A stretch of 64,000 nt of DNA. Origin: Mesorhizobium sp. 1M-11. GTDB taxonomy: Bacteria; Pseudomonadota; Alphaproteobacteria; Rhizobiales; Rhizobiaceae. Below the pieces are notes generated by a model that had not been told where the DNA came from, made no database searches, and was given only the letters and a program-made list of their open reading frames with translations. The stretch covers positions 55,594 to 119,593 of the forward strand of contig NZ_LJSD01000038.1 in assembly GCF_001303895.1 (NCBI RefSeq). Direction: 5' to 3'. Position numbers and translations under genes: made by a program. Positions 35,531 to 44,730 of the stretch are shown piece after piece; within the stretch, counting starts at the first letter, position 1; each line of letters opens with the position of its first letter.

Positions 35531-36126
35531 TCCGCGAGCAGCGTGTCGCGAATGCTCTCCTTGAGCCCGCCCCACCGCTTGATCGCGCCCGTATCGATGT
35601 CGAAGAGGTCCAGCGCCCGTGCGATAGAGTGGCTGACGATGTCGTCGACGCTCGCCGGCTTTGTATAGAAGGCCGGGACGGGCGGCATGATGATCGCGCC
35701 CATTTGCGTGAGGCGCACCATGGTTTCCAGATGTCCGAGGTGAAGCGGGGTTTCGCGCACCATCAGGACAAGGCGCCGCCGTTCCTTGAGCGCGACATCG
35801 GCGGCGCGGCTCATCAGGGTCGAGGTGACCCCGGTGCTGATCTCCGACATGGTCTTCACCGAACAAGGGGTGACAAGCATCCCCATGGTTCGAAACGATC
35901 CCGAGGCGATCGTCGCGCCGACGTCGGCCACCGGATGGATCACGTCGGCACGTCCCTCGAGACCGGCCTTGTTCAGGCCGAGCTCCTGATGAAGCGTCAG
36001 CATGGCCGAGCGGGAGACCACGAGATGTGTCTCGACCCCGGCGGATCGCGCCATCTCCAGCGCCGCGAGGCCATATGCCGCCCCCGATGCGCCGGAGATG
36101 CCGATGATGAGTCGCCGCGACGCCAT
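35527..36126 (-). CDS. ubiX: Flavin prenyltransferase UbiX/Pad1
   Basis: 199 residues. GISGASGAAYGLAALEMA is the FMN-binding N-terminus; SFRTMGMLVTPCSVKTMSEISTGV and RLVLMVRETPLHLGHLETMVRLTQMGAIIMPPVPAFYTKP contain the prenylation-site residues of the family. It makes prenylated FMN for the UbiD enzyme encoded just upstream (2 bp gap). The gene pair is catabolic in context, not the ubiquinone pathway copy. Confidence 0.95.
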   Translation of the reverse strand: MASRRLIIGISGASGAAYGLAALEMARSAGVETHLVVSRSAMLTLHQELGLNKAGLEGRADVIHPVADVGATIASGSFRTMGMLVTPCSVKTMSEISTGVTSTLMSRAADVALKERRRLVLMVRETPLHLGHLETMVRLTQMGAIIMPPVPAFYTKPASVDDIVSHSIARALDLFDIDTGAIKRWGGLKESIRDTLLAE

Positions 36127-36128
36127 GA

Positions 36129-37454
36129 TTACCGGCCCGGGAACCAGTCTTCGGACCGCACCGTGTCAGCCAGCCGCAGGCGTTTGCGTTCGAACTCGGC
36201 TTCACGCCCCCAGGGCTTCGTGGCGTCGACCAGCAGCCGGCCCCAATGGTCCTTCTGCTCGTCGCGGTAGAAGGAAGGCGTCTCGGGGATGATCATCATG
36301 TCCTTGTCGGGGCGGCAACGGGTCAGGATGGCCCATTGCACATCGTCCATGCTGTAGATGTTCACGTCGGTGTCGACGACGGTGATCTGCTTGGCCCAGA
36401 TCGGTTCGGCGCCGATGGTCGCCAGCATCACCTGGCGGGCATGGCCCTCGAACTGCGGCTCGATCTGCACGATCGCATGGTTGACGAAGGGCTGGCACGT
36501 CACGTTGACGATCCCCGGCAGCGCGGCGCTGAGGCGCTGGTAGATGTTGGCCGATACCGAAAGCTCGAGCGTGAGCACCTCTTCGGGCGAGCCGCAAAGG
36601 ATCGAGTGGAACAGCGCGTCCTTGCGCACGGTGACGCCGAGGACCTCGAAGACGGCGTTGGGGCCGACCGGCACGTAGTAACCCATGAATTCGCCGAAAG
36701 GACCTTCCGGACGACGTTCGTTGGGCAGGAAGCGCCCTTCGATCACGACCTCGGTTTCGGCCGGCACTTCGAGATCGATGTGGTTGCATTTGCGCATCGC
36801 GATCGGCCGCCCGCGCAGGCGCGCGGCCACTTCCAGCTCATCCACGTCGTAGGGCAGCGGGGCCGCCGCGGTCAGGAAGGCATGGGCGGGCGGGCCGATC
36901 AGCATGGCAGCCTCAAGCGGCTTGCCCATCTTCTCGGCCTTCTCGTGGTAGATGGTCAGATGATGACGCGGGGCGAGGCGGCAACGCAGCTCGCCGTCGT
37001 TGATGTACATGGATCGATGGTAGGACAGGTTGCCGACCCCGGTTTCGGGGTCCTTGGCGATGAACATGGCCGAGGTGAAATAGGCAGCCCCGTCCTTGTC
37101 GGAATAGGTTATGAGCGGCAGGTCCGAAAGCTTGACCTCCTCGTAGGGCGGCATCTCCGTTGCCGGAACCAGCGGCTCCTTCATCTCCGACGTGCCCAGC
37201 GAGGCGAGCTTGCTCCATTGGCGACAGAAGTCGCCGGCGTCGATGCCGATGATCTCGCCCAGCCGCTCGCGCGTGCTGTAGACGTTGGTGATGACGGGAA
37301 ACCGGGTTCCTTTCACGTTTGTGAACAGCACCGGCTTGGCCCACTTCTTCTGCGCCAGCTGGGTGACCGCGGCAAGCTCATGGGCGGGATCGACCTCGCG
37401 ATCGACCCGCAAGACATCGCCGCGCTCCTCAAGCTTGCGGACAAACTCTCTCAT
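36129..37454 (-). CDS. UbiD-family prenyl-FMN-dependent decarboxylase
   Basis: 441 residues. The catalytic E-R-E triad can be placed: R147 in NLSYHRSM, and E250/E255 in PEGPFGEFMGYY with the five-residue spacing seen in Fdc1. UbiD enzymes remove (or add) CO2 on aromatic or alpha,beta-unsaturated acids. The substrate is unknown; a GntR regulator lies upstream with the transporter/oxidase operon on its far side. First gene of the UbiD-UbiX-TIGR02444 operon, 15 bp after the GntR gene, so all four may be one transcript. Confidence 0.92.
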   Translation of the reverse strand: MREFVRKLEERGDVLRVDREVDPAHELAAVTQLAQKKWAKPVLFTNVKGTRFPVITNVYSTRERLGEIIGIDAGDFCRQWSKLASLGTSEMKEPLVPATEMPPYEEVKLSDLPLITYSDKDGAAYFTSAMFIAKDPETGVGNLSYHRSMYINDGELRCRLAPRHHLTIYHEKAEKMGKPLEAAMLIGPPAHAFLTAAAPLPYDVDELEVAARLRGRPIAMRKCNHIDLEVPAETEVVIEGRFLPNERRPEGPFGEFMGYYVPVGPNAVFEVLGVTVRKDALFHSILCGSPEEVLTLELSVSANIYQRLSAALPGIVNVTCQPFVNHAIVQIEPQFEGHARQVMLATIGAEPIWAKQITVVDTDVNIYSMDDVQWAILTRCRPDKDMMIIPETPSFYRDEQKDHWGRLLVDATKPWGREAEFERKRLRLADTVRSEDWFPGR

Positions 37455-37469
37455 ACCAACCTCCGGTAA

Positions 37470-38228
37470 TCAGCGGCCCTTGCCGGGCGCGCTAAGAATG
37501 CGATTTGTGCGTGCTTCGTGGGTCGAACGCAGACGATAGCGGTCGCCCGGATAGATGAAGCGGCTGCGGGTGACCGGGATTCCGTCACGCCATGTGGAGC
37601 GATCGAGCAGCAGGCAGGGCTGGCTCGCATCGATCTGCAGGAAGTTGCGAACGTCCTCATCGGGGCGGATTGCCCGGATGGTGTTGTCGATCGTCGTCAC
37701 CGTGGTCTCGCGCAGCAGCCAGTTGTGCGGCGTGACGTTGGTGAAGTCCTGTTCGATGTAACCCGGCGCTTCCGCCCCGTTGACATAGCGGTCCTCGAGC
37801 TGGATCGGGGTTCCGTCTTCGAGATGGATGAGCCGCGAGAAGAAGACGACGTCTTCGGGTGGCAGTTGCAGCATGTTGCGGCCGGGGCTGTCCTTCCCGA
37901 GGATCGAATGTTGCAGGACCCGGCAGCTGTGGGCCCCGCCGGATACAGAAATCTCCTCCGTGATGTCCGGAAGGCTGAATATCGCGCATTGCATGCGCGG
38001 TCCGATGACGAAGGTGCCGCGGCCCTGGATGCGCACGAGCAGGCCATCGGCCTGCAGTTCGCGCAGCGCCCGCCGAACCGTCAGCCGGGAAGCCCCGAAC
38101 TCCCCGGCGAGATCTCCCTCCGACGGGACCTGGAAGTTGGCGGGCCACTCTTCCGTTTCGATACGGCGATCGATGGCGGTCTTGATCTGCTCGTAGAGGG
38201 GTTGGTCGTTGGTCACGCGCTTATCCAT
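37470..38228 (-). CDS. GntR-family (HutC/UTRA) regulator
   Basis: 252 residues. N-terminal wHTH PLYEQIKTAIDRRIETEEWPANFQVPSEGDLAGEFGASRLTVRRALRELQADGLLVRIQGRGTFV and C-terminal UTRA domain with HLEDGTPIQLEDRYVNGAEAPGYIEQDF and TRSRFIYPGDRYRL. UTRA domains bind small carboxylated or sugar-like effectors, e.g. urocanate in HutC. A perfect 16-bp palindrome overlaps its start codon, and a related palindrome lies before the divergent ALDH operon, so it likely represses both sides. Confidence 0.93.
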   Translation of the reverse strand: MDKRVTNDQPLYEQIKTAIDRRIETEEWPANFQVPSEGDLAGEFGASRLTVRRALRELQADGLLVRIQGRGTFVIGPRMQCAIFSLPDITEEISVSGGAHSCRVLQHSILGKDSPGRNMLQLPPEDVVFFSRLIHLEDGTPIQLEDRYVNGAEAPGYIEQDFTNVTPHNWLLRETTVTTIDNTIRAIRPDEDVRNFLQIDASQPCLLLDRSTWRDGIPVTRSRFIYPGDRYRLRSTHEARTNRILSAPGKGR

Positions 38229-38448
38229 AATGATATCATTATCCCTTCGATAACTCTCATATACACACCGCCAACATCAAGCCCAATTTTCAACCGATTC
38301 CGCCATCGGTAGCTCGACATAGCCCAAAACCCGCCATCATCCATGCCTTTTTGCGGTTTTCCTCTCGGTTTCTGTTATTTTTTGGCATTCATAATCTCTC
38401 CCGTTGACATCTAAAAAAATATCAGATCACTTTTAAAGTGATATCACT
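38227..38448. promoter_or_regulatory. GntR divergon with two palindromic operators
   Basis: ATAATGATATCATTAT (38227-38242) is a perfect palindrome overlapping the gntR start; AGTGATATCACT (38437-38448) is a perfect palindrome 75 bp before the ALDH start. Both share the TGATATCA core. A -35-like TTGACA is at 38404-38409; the -10 is unclear, the region being AT-rich. The 200-bp spacing would allow looping. Confidence 0.65.
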
Positions 38449-38522
38449 AATGGCTGAAAAGCATCGGGCAATGGTGCCCCGAAGCAATCCGCCGGCGCAG
38501 AAGTTCGTACCAAGGAGGGGTC

Positions 38523-40013
38523 ATGCCGACCGAAAGCCTGCCAAAACTATCCATGTATATCGGCGGCGAATGGGTGGCCCCGGCCTCAGGGGCGTATATC
38601 GAAACCGTGGATCCTTTCACCGCGAAGCCATGGGCACTCGTGCCGCGCGGCAATGCCGAGGATGCCGACCGGGCTGTCCGCGCTGCCCATAAAGCCTTTA
38701 CCGAAGGTCTCTGGCGCACGATGCACCCGAGCCTGCGCGGCCGCATCATCCAGCGCTTCGCCGAGTTGATCGAGGAAAACGCAGACGCACTTGCCGAGAT
38801 CGAGGTGCGCGACAATGGCCGCCTGCTGGCCGAGATGCGGCACCAGATCCGCTATATCCCGCGCTGGTATCACTACTATGCGGGCCTTGCCGACAAGATC
38901 GAGGGTGCGGTTCATCCCTGTGACAAGAGTGCGTTGAGTTTCTCGCGCCACGAACCGCTCGGCGTCTGCGTCGGCATCGTGCCGTGGAACGCGCCGCTGT
39001 TCCTGTTCTCGCTCAAGGCGGCGCCTGCTCTGGCCGCGGGCTGCACATTGGTGATGAAGCCGGCCGAATACACGTCGGCTACCGCGATCAAGCTGATGGA
39101 GCTGGTCGAGAAGGCAGGTTTCCCGGCCGGCGTGATCAACGTCGTCACCGGCTATGGCCCGGAGGTTGGTGAGCCTCTCGTTACCCACCCTCTCACGCGC
39201 CATGTCGGCTTCACCGGCTCCACCAGGACCGGCGCGCATCTCTATTCGCTGGCGGCAAAGGACATCAAGCGCGTCAGCCTGGAACTCGGCGGCAAGTCTC
39301 CGAACATCGTCTTCGACGATGCCAATCTGGACAACGCCGTTCGCGGCGTCGTGGGCGGCATCTTCGGCGCTGTGGGGCAGACCTGCATCGCGGGTTCGCG
39401 CCTCCTGCTGCATCGCAAGGTCCACGACCAGTTCCTCGAGAAGCTCTCGGCCTTCACGAAGACCGCCCGCATCGGCGACCCAAGGCATGCCGACACGCGC
39501 ATCGGTCCGATCGCCAATTCGATGCAATACGAGAAGGTCCTCGGCTACATCGACATCGCCGTCCAGGAAGGTGCCGACCTGATCCTCGGCGGCAAGCGTC
39601 CCGACATCGCCGAATGCGAAGCTGGATATTTCGTGGAGCCGACGATCTTCGCCGGCGTCAACAACGACATGCGCATCGCGCGCGAGGAAGTCTTTGGTCC
39701 CGTCCTTGCGGCGATCCCGTTCGATGAGCCGGAAGAAGCCATTGCAATCGCAAATGACAGCGAGTTCGGCCTGGCGGCCGGCGTCTGGACCGCGGATATG
39801 CGCCGCGCGATCCTGATGTCCGAGCGTCTGGAAGCCGGCAGCGTGTGGGTCAACACTTATCGGGACGTGTCCTACACCACCCCCTTTGGGGGCTACAAAA
39901 AGAGCGGTATCGGCCGCGAGAACGGCATCGAGGGGATCCGTGAGTTCTTGCAGACCAAGGCCGTCTGGCTCTCGACCGCGGAAGAGATCGCCAACCCCTT
40001 CGTCATCGGCTGA
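38523..40013 (+). CDS. NAD(P)-dependent aldehyde dehydrogenase
   Basis: 496 residues, the family size. General base E254 in SLELGGKSPNIV, catalytic C288 in GQTCIAGSR, and cofactor-binding VPWNAP and FTGSTRTG are present. It oxidises an aldehyde to an acid; in context, probably the aldehyde made by the FAD oxidase at the end of the same operon. A ribosome site (AAGGAGG) lies six bases upstream. First gene of an ALDH-SBP-permease-ATPase-oxidase operon. Confidence 0.94.
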   Translation: MPTESLPKLSMYIGGEWVAPASGAYIETVDPFTAKPWALVPRGNAEDADRAVRAAHKAFTEGLWRTMHPSLRGRIIQRFAELIEENADALAEIEVRDNGRLLAEMRHQIRYIPRWYHYYAGLADKIEGAVHPCDKSALSFSRHEPLGVCVGIVPWNAPLFLFSLKAAPALAAGCTLVMKPAEYTSATAIKLMELVEKAGFPAGVINVVTGYGPEVGEPLVTHPLTRHVGFTGSTRTGAHLYSLAAKDIKRVSLELGGKSPNIVFDDANLDNAVRGVVGGIFGAVGQTCIAGSRLLLHRKVHDQFLEKLSAFTKTARIGDPRHADTRIGPIANSMQYEKVLGYIDIAVQEGADLILGGKRPDIAECEAGYFVEPTIFAGVNNDMRIAREEVFGPVLAAIPFDEPEEAIAIANDSEFGLAAGVWTADMRRAILMSERLEAGSVWVNTYRDVSYTTPFGGYKKSGIGRENGIEGIREFLQTKAVWLSTAEEIANPFVIG

Positions 40014-40111
40014 TGGCGACGGGTCCGGCAGCCGCAGGGAGCCGGACCGAATGAAGAAGATCCCGGCTGCGAACCGGCAGGCGGGGCCATAACAACAATG
40101 GGAGACTGGTA

Positions 40112-40999
40112 ATGAAGAAGAGCAATGAATGCTGGCGCAGCAAAACCGCAGCCAGTTTCGCGATAGCCGCTTCGGGATTGATGCTGGCAGCAGGCGCCGC
40201 CAAGGCGGAGGGCGCTGCCGACCTCCTGCCCAAGAAATATCGTGACGCCGGCGTCATCAACCTGGTGACGGACGCCAAGTATCCGCCGTTCCAGTATATC
40301 GACGATTCCGGGAAGATGGTCGGCTTCGAGGTCGATCTGTGGAACGCGCTCGCCGAGCGCCTGAAAGTGAAGATGAACGTGACATCGGTGTCGTTCGACT
40401 CGATGATCCCGGGCGTTCAGTCCGGCCGCTGGGATGTCTCCATGGAAGGCATCACCGACAATGCCGAGCGCCAGGCGGTCGTAAGCTTCGTCGACTACGG
40501 CTACACGACGTCGTCCGCCTATGTGCTGGAGACGAAGGGCGCGGACATCAACGACCATCTGGCACTATGCGGCCTGAAGGGCGCGGCGCAGAGCGGAACC
40601 GAATGGGTCGGAATGATCACGGCGGAATTGGCGACGGCCTGCACCGAAGCCGGCAAGCCCGCGCCGACGGTCTCCGAATTCGGAACTTCGGATGCCACGC
40701 TTCTCTCCGTCTATTCGGGGCGCACCGACTTCGTGCTGACTTCCGCGGCATCCGCCCAGGAGATCCAGAAGGCGGCGCCAAACCCGGTGAAGGTCGTGCC
40801 GATGCCCATCCTGCCGCGCAAGCCGAGCGGCATTGCCTTCCGCAAGAATGAAGAAGACCTGGGCAAGGCGTTGCTGGCTGCACTCAAGGAGGTCCGTGCG
40901 GACGGCACCTATGAGAAGATCTATTCCACCTGGAGCGTCACGCCCATGGCAATGGAACACGAGCCCGGCATCAACCTTGAGACCGTGCCGGCGAAATAG
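40112..40999 (+). CDS. Amino-acid-type solute-binding protein
   Basis: 295 residues; signal peptide ends ~ residue 32 (GAAKAEG). Family 3 pattern: VINLVTDAKYPPFQYIDDSGKMVGFEVDLWNALAERL, FDSMIPGVQSGRWDVSMEGITDNAERQAVVSFVDYGYTTSSAYV. RBS GGGAGA. Followed by a strong stem-loop. The ligand is probably an amine or amino-acid-like aromatic compound given the operon's oxidase. Confidence 0.92.
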   Translation: MKKSNECWRSKTAASFAIAASGLMLAAGAAKAEGAADLLPKKYRDAGVINLVTDAKYPPFQYIDDSGKMVGFEVDLWNALAERLKVKMNVTSVSFDSMIPGVQSGRWDVSMEGITDNAERQAVVSFVDYGYTTSSAYVLETKGADINDHLALCGLKGAAQSGTEWVGMITAELATACTEAGKPAPTVSEFGTSDATLLSVYSGRTDFVLTSAASAQEIQKAAPNPVKVVPMPILPRKPSGIAFRKNEEDLGKALLAALKEVRADGTYEKIYSTWSVTPMAMEHEPGINLETVPAK

Positions 41000-41006
41000 T
41001 GTCGAG

Positions 41007-41031
41007 GGGCCGACGGGAACACCGTCGGCCC
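41007..41031 (+). other. Intercistronic stem-loop after the SBP gene
   Basis: GGGCCGACGG-GAACA-CCGTCGGCCC, a perfect ten-base-pair stem seven bases after the SBP stop, without a T run. Permease translation begins 28 bp later. Confidence 0.7.
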
Positions 41032-41058
41032 TGTCCTTGCGAAACCACTCGAGCGACC

Positions 41059-41946
41059 ATGTCCATAGCCATGCAAGATGATCGAGCGCCGTCGGGCTCT
41101 CAACAGCCGGACGAACCCATGCTGACTTATGTCCCCGCCCGCGCCTGGGGAACCCGGGTGGCCGCGGTCCTGCTGTCGCTGGCGGTCGTCTATTTCCTGG
41201 TCTCCATCGCGGGAAATTCCAACTTCGGCTGGTCGACCGTCGGCGAATATCTGTTCGACGCCCGCATCCTCTCCGGTCTTTATCTCACCCTCTGGCTCAC
41301 GCTCGTCACGATGGCGATCGGCGTCGTGCTCGGGACGGTCTTCGCGGTCATGGCGATGTCCAGGAACGTCGTGATCTCGACCGTGGCCAATGCCTATATC
41401 TGGTTTTTCCGCGGCACGCCGGTGCTGGTCCAGCTGATCTTCTGGTACAATCTGGGGGCGCTGTTTCCCGAACTTTCCATCGGCATACCCTTCACGTCCT
41501 GGGGCGTGTCGGTGCCCACCAACACGCTCATCTCGCCGATCACCGCAGCGGTGCTGGGGCTGGGTCTGAATGAGGGTGCCTACATGTCCGAGATCATCCG
41601 CAGCGGCCTGCTTGCGGTCGACCCCGGCCAGCGCCAGGCCGCGACTTCGCTGGGCATGACGGCGAGAAAGGCGCTGTGGCGCATCGTCCTGCCGCAGGCC
41701 ATGCCGGTGATCATCCCGCCGACGGGAAACCAGACGATCGGCATGTTGAAGACGTCGTCGCTGGTCAGCGTGATCTCGCTCTCGGACCTGCTCTATTCGG
41801 CGCAGACGATCTACTCCCGCAACTTCCAGACCATTCCGCTGCTGATCGTCGCCTGCCTGTGGTACCTGCTGGCAACGACCATCCTGAGCTGGCTGCAAAG
41901 CCGGATCGAACGGCACTTCGCCCGCTCTCGAAACGTGTCGACATGA
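41059..41946 (+). CDS. Amino-acid ABC transporter permease
   Basis: 295 residues from ATG 41059; the frame from 40999 runs through the stem-loop and is unlikely, while ATG 41119 would also leave a complete protein. Membrane domain from ~residue 40, HisM-type: [51 protein letters not shown] loop [38 protein letters not shown]. Longer N-terminal tail than most family members. Stop overlaps the ATPase start (ATGA). Confidence 0.9.
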   Translation: MSIAMQDDRAPSGSQQPDEPMLTYVPARAWGTRVAAVLLSLAVVYFLVSIAGNSNFGWSTVGEYLFDARILSGLYLTLWLTLVTMAIGVVLGTVFAVMAMSRNVVISTVANAYIWFFRGTPVLVQLIFWYNLGALFPELSIGIPFTSWGVSVPTNTLISPITAAVLGLGLNEGAYMSEIIRSGLLAVDPGQRQAATSLGMTARKALWRIVLPQAMPVIIPPTGNQTIGMLKTSSLVSVISLSDLLYSAQTIYSRNFQTIPLLIVACLWYLLATTILSWLQSRIERHFARSRNVST

Positions 41947-42737
41947 TGCATTCCCTGCCAGAGACCACAGCCATGCGTGCTCCCATGATAGTGTTCGACC
42001 GGGTGTCCAAGAATTTCGGCGACCTCTCCGTCCTGCGCGATATCAACCTCACGGTGGCCGCGGGCGAGGTGATCAGCCTGATCGGACCGTCCGGGTCCGG
42101 CAAGTCGACGCTTCTGCGCTGCGTCAATCACCTCGAGCGGATCGAACGCGGCAGCATTACGGTGGATGGGGAGCTGATCGGCTACAGGCGCGTCGGCAAT
42201 CTCGCCCACGAATTGCCCGAGAAGCTGATTGCCAGGCAGCGTGCCCGCATCGCGATGGTCTTCCAGAATTTCAACCTGTTCGGCCACAAGACCGCGCTCG
42301 AGAATGTGATGGAAGCGCCCGTCCATGTGCTGGGCATTCCACGCCGGGAGGCCGAAGCGCAGGCGGTCAAGCTGCTCACCCGGGTCGGGCTGTCGGACAA
42401 GATGAACAACTACCCGCGCATGCTTTCCGGCGGGCAGCAGCAACGCGTCGCCATCGCCCGCGCGCTGGCCATGAAGCCGAAAGTCATCCTCTTCGACGAG
42501 CCGACCAGCGCGCTCGATCCGGAACTGGTCGGCGAAGTGCTCGATGTGATGCGCGATCTCGCTTCCGACGGCATGACGATGATGGTCGTCACGCACGAAA
42601 TGTCGTTCGCGCGCGAGGTCTGCCACCGCATCGCCTTCATGGAGGCAGGCAGGATCGTCGAATGCGGCAAGCCTGCCGAGGTCCTCGACAGTCCGGCTTT
42701 CGAACGGACCCGGGCGTTCCTTTCCAGGGTGCAGTGA
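41943..42737 (+). CDS. Amino-acid ABC transporter ATP-binding protein
   Basis: 264 residues. Walker [10 protein letters not shown], signature LSGGQQQR, Walker [13 protein letters not shown] and [11 protein letters not shown] are intact. Has a ten-residue insert ([15 protein letters not shown]) before the Q-loop compared with GlnQ. Starts in an ATGA overlap with the permease stop; ATG 41946 or 41973 could also serve. Confidence 0.93.
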   Translation: MMHSLPETTAMRAPMIVFDRVSKNFGDLSVLRDINLTVAAGEVISLIGPSGSGKSTLLRCVNHLERIERGSITVDGELIGYRRVGNLAHELPEKLIARQRARIAMVFQNFNLFGHKTALENVMEAPVHVLGIPRREAEAQAVKLLTRVGLSDKMNNYPRMLSGGQQQRVAIARALAMKPKVILFDEPTSALDPELVGEVLDVMRDLASDGMTMMVVTHEMSFAREVCHRIAFMEAGRIVECGKPAEVLDSPAFERTRAFLSRVQ

Positions 42738-42743
42738 CACGGC

Positions 42744-44051
42744 ATGCCGATGGGAACGCAATCCACCCGCAACTGGGATGTGATCGTCATTGGCGCGGGT
42801 ATCGTCGGATGCTCGGCGGCCTACTACGCCGCTTTGAGCGGTATGCGGGTTCTGATCGTGGAACAGGACGCGCCGGGATCGGCACAATCCGGTCGCAATC
42901 TGGGTTTCGTCCGCCAGCAGAACCGGGATTTCCGCGAACTTTCGCTGATGATCGGCGCCTTGCGCATCTGGGAAGGCATCGAAGCCGAGCTGGGGCGCCC
43001 GGTTGGGTGGCAGCAGGGCGGCAACCTGTCGCTCGCGTTCAGCGATGCCGACCTTGTTTCACGGCATGACTGGCAACGGCGGGCGGCCGAAGAGTTCGGC
43101 CTCGATACCCGCATGCTGTCGACAGAACAAACCCATGCCATGCTACCGCAACTGGCGACCGGTCGCGGTGTCGTCGGGGCGATGTACACGCCGAGCGACG
43201 GGAAAGCCGAGCCCGCGCGAGCGACGCGTGCCTTTTTCGATGCCGCACTCGGATTGGGCGTAGCCGTCAGCTTCGGCGAACCCGTCAACCGCATCGAGGT
43301 GAGTACCGGCAAGGTCTACGGCGTTCAGATCGGTGACCGGCTCCATCGCGCAGATACGGTGATCACTGCCGCCGGCGCCGGTAGCGGTGCCCTGTTGCGC
43401 AAGGTGGGATTGAACCTGCCGCAGGAGTTCATACGGGCAACGGTCGCACGGACGGTTGCCGCGCCCGATCAGCGCATAGCTGCCTGTATCTCGGGCCAGC
43501 AGACCGGCATCCGCCAGGACGTGAACGGGGCCTATGTGATTTCCGTCGCGGGCGGCGAATACGATCTGCGCCTGGATTCCTGGCGTCACATGCGCTGGTA
43601 CGAGGCCACGCGAAAGTCCAATCCCGATGCGGCGCGCATTGACTATCTTGCTCCGGTGAAGCGGCTGCTGCCGTGCAGGATAATTTCACCGCTGGCCGAT
43701 TTCCCACCAAGCCGGGATCACCCGCGGCCAGAGGCCTTTCGCGTCGAGCAGGCGCGTCGCGAATTTGCCGATCTGTTTCCGGCGCTGGCCGGTCTGGAGA
43801 TCGAGACGTCGTGGGCCGGGATCATCGACGTCATGCCGGACGTCATTCCAGCCCTGGGGGCCGTCGATGGCGTATCGGGCCTGCTCGTTGCGACGGGATT
43901 CAGCGGTCACGGCTTCGGCCCAGGCCCGATGGCCGGAAAGGTCCTTTCTGACCTGGCCGCAGGACGACGGTCGCCCGTCGACATATCGAGCCTCTCGCCA
44001 ATGCGCTTCGAGAAAAATAGCCTCATCTCAGGATCAGGAACAAGCCGCTGA
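42744..44051 (+). CDS. FAD-dependent oxidoreductase (D-amino-acid oxidase/DadA superfamily)
   Basis: 435 residues. FAD-binding GAGIVGCSAAYYA (residues 17-29), second dinucleotide segment VLIVEQD, and C-terminal FSGHGFGPGPMAGKVLSDL that contacts flavin. The family oxidises C-N bonds of amino acids or secondary amines to an imine, then aldehyde or ketone plus amine, with O2 or a quinone as acceptor. Six bases after the ATPase gene, in the same operon as an ALDH. Substrate specificity cannot be read. The 3' end overlaps the convergent exporter gene by 29 bp. Confidence 0.88.
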   Translation: MPMGTQSTRNWDVIVIGAGIVGCSAAYYAALSGMRVLIVEQDAPGSAQSGRNLGFVRQQNRDFRELSLMIGALRIWEGIEAELGRPVGWQQGGNLSLAFSDADLVSRHDWQRRAAEEFGLDTRMLSTEQTHAMLPQLATGRGVVGAMYTPSDGKAEPARATRAFFDAALGLGVAVSFGEPVNRIEVSTGKVYGVQIGDRLHRADTVITAAGAGSGALLRKVGLNLPQEFIRATVARTVAAPDQRIAACISGQQTGIRQDVNGAYVISVAGGEYDLRLDSWRHMRWYEATRKSNPDAARIDYLAPVKRLLPCRIISPLADFPPSRDHPRPEAFRVEQARREFADLFPALAGLEIETSWAGIIDVMPDVIPALGAVDGVSGLLVATGFSGHGFGPGPMAGKVLSDLAAGRRSPVDISSLSPMRFEKNSLISGSGTSR

Positions 44052-44730
44052 CCAGGGCAAACACCAGTACGCCGAGACGCAGCGCCTTCGGGCTGATGAT
44101 ATGGTGCGTCATGCGCGACAGCGCGCTTCCGATCAGCACCGCCGGCATCAGGTAGAGAGCGGCCAGGATCTGATGCGTTGCGATGCGGCCGGCGACGGCG
44201 AGCACGACCAGCGACATCACTTCGCCGACAAAGAAACACACGGCGACCGTCGAACGCAGGACCGGGCCCTTGGCATGCTGGTAGAGCAGGGCCAGGGGCG
44301 GGCCGCCGATGCCTGTTGCCGTTTCGGTCACGCCGGTGAACAGGCCGGCGCCCAGCGCGCTGCGATGGCCCGGCGAGAAAGGCGGCGCTGCGAGTGCGGC
44401 GACCGCTGCCAGCAGGGTGAACCAGCCCACGGCCTGATCGAGCTGCCCGGCCGAAAGCGCGGCGAGCAGCCAGAGGCCCAGGAACGTGCCGGCGAAGCGG
44501 CCGACCGTGATCCACTTCGCGCCGGACCAGTCGACGGCGCCCCGTTCATGCCAGGCGACGAGGAAGTTCAGCGGCAGCATCAGGAGCAGCAGCGTCACCG
44601 GCAGCAGCTCGGGTTGTAGGATGCCCAGCACCGGCGCGGTGATGAGCGCGAAGCCGATGCCGACAGCGCCCTGCAGGAATGCGGCGGCGAGCGTGACCGC
44701 GCTCAGGATAGCGAAGAGGCCGAGGCTCAT
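44023..44730 (-). CDS. TauE/SafE-type anion exporter
   Basis: 235 residues from ATG 44730, coupled by ATGA to the amidohydrolase stop. About eight membrane helices; family features QGAVGIGFALITAPVLGIL and TGVTETATGIGGPPLALLYQHA. The family exports sulfite, sulfoacetate or other small organic anions. Its place after a permease and hydrolase suggests removal of a product anion from catabolism; inference. Confidence 0.88.
   Translation of the reverse strand: MSLGLFAILSAVTLAAAFLQGAVGIGFALITAPVLGILQPELLPVTLLLLMLPLNFLVAWHERGAVDWSGAKWITVGRFAGTFLGLWLLAALSAGQLDQAVGWFTLLAAVAALAAPPFSPGHRSALGAGLFTGVTETATGIGGPPLALLYQHAKGPVLRSTVAVCFFVGEVMSLVVLAVAGRIATHQILAALYLMPAVLIGSALSRMTHHIISPKALRLGVLVFALVSGLFLILR

Noticed and set aside
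34934..36205. 423-residue minus-strand protein covering ubiX and the TIGR02444-like gene
   Set aside because: The N-terminal two-thirds is the wrong frame of ubiX; the real protein begins at 35530 overlapping ubiX by ATGA.
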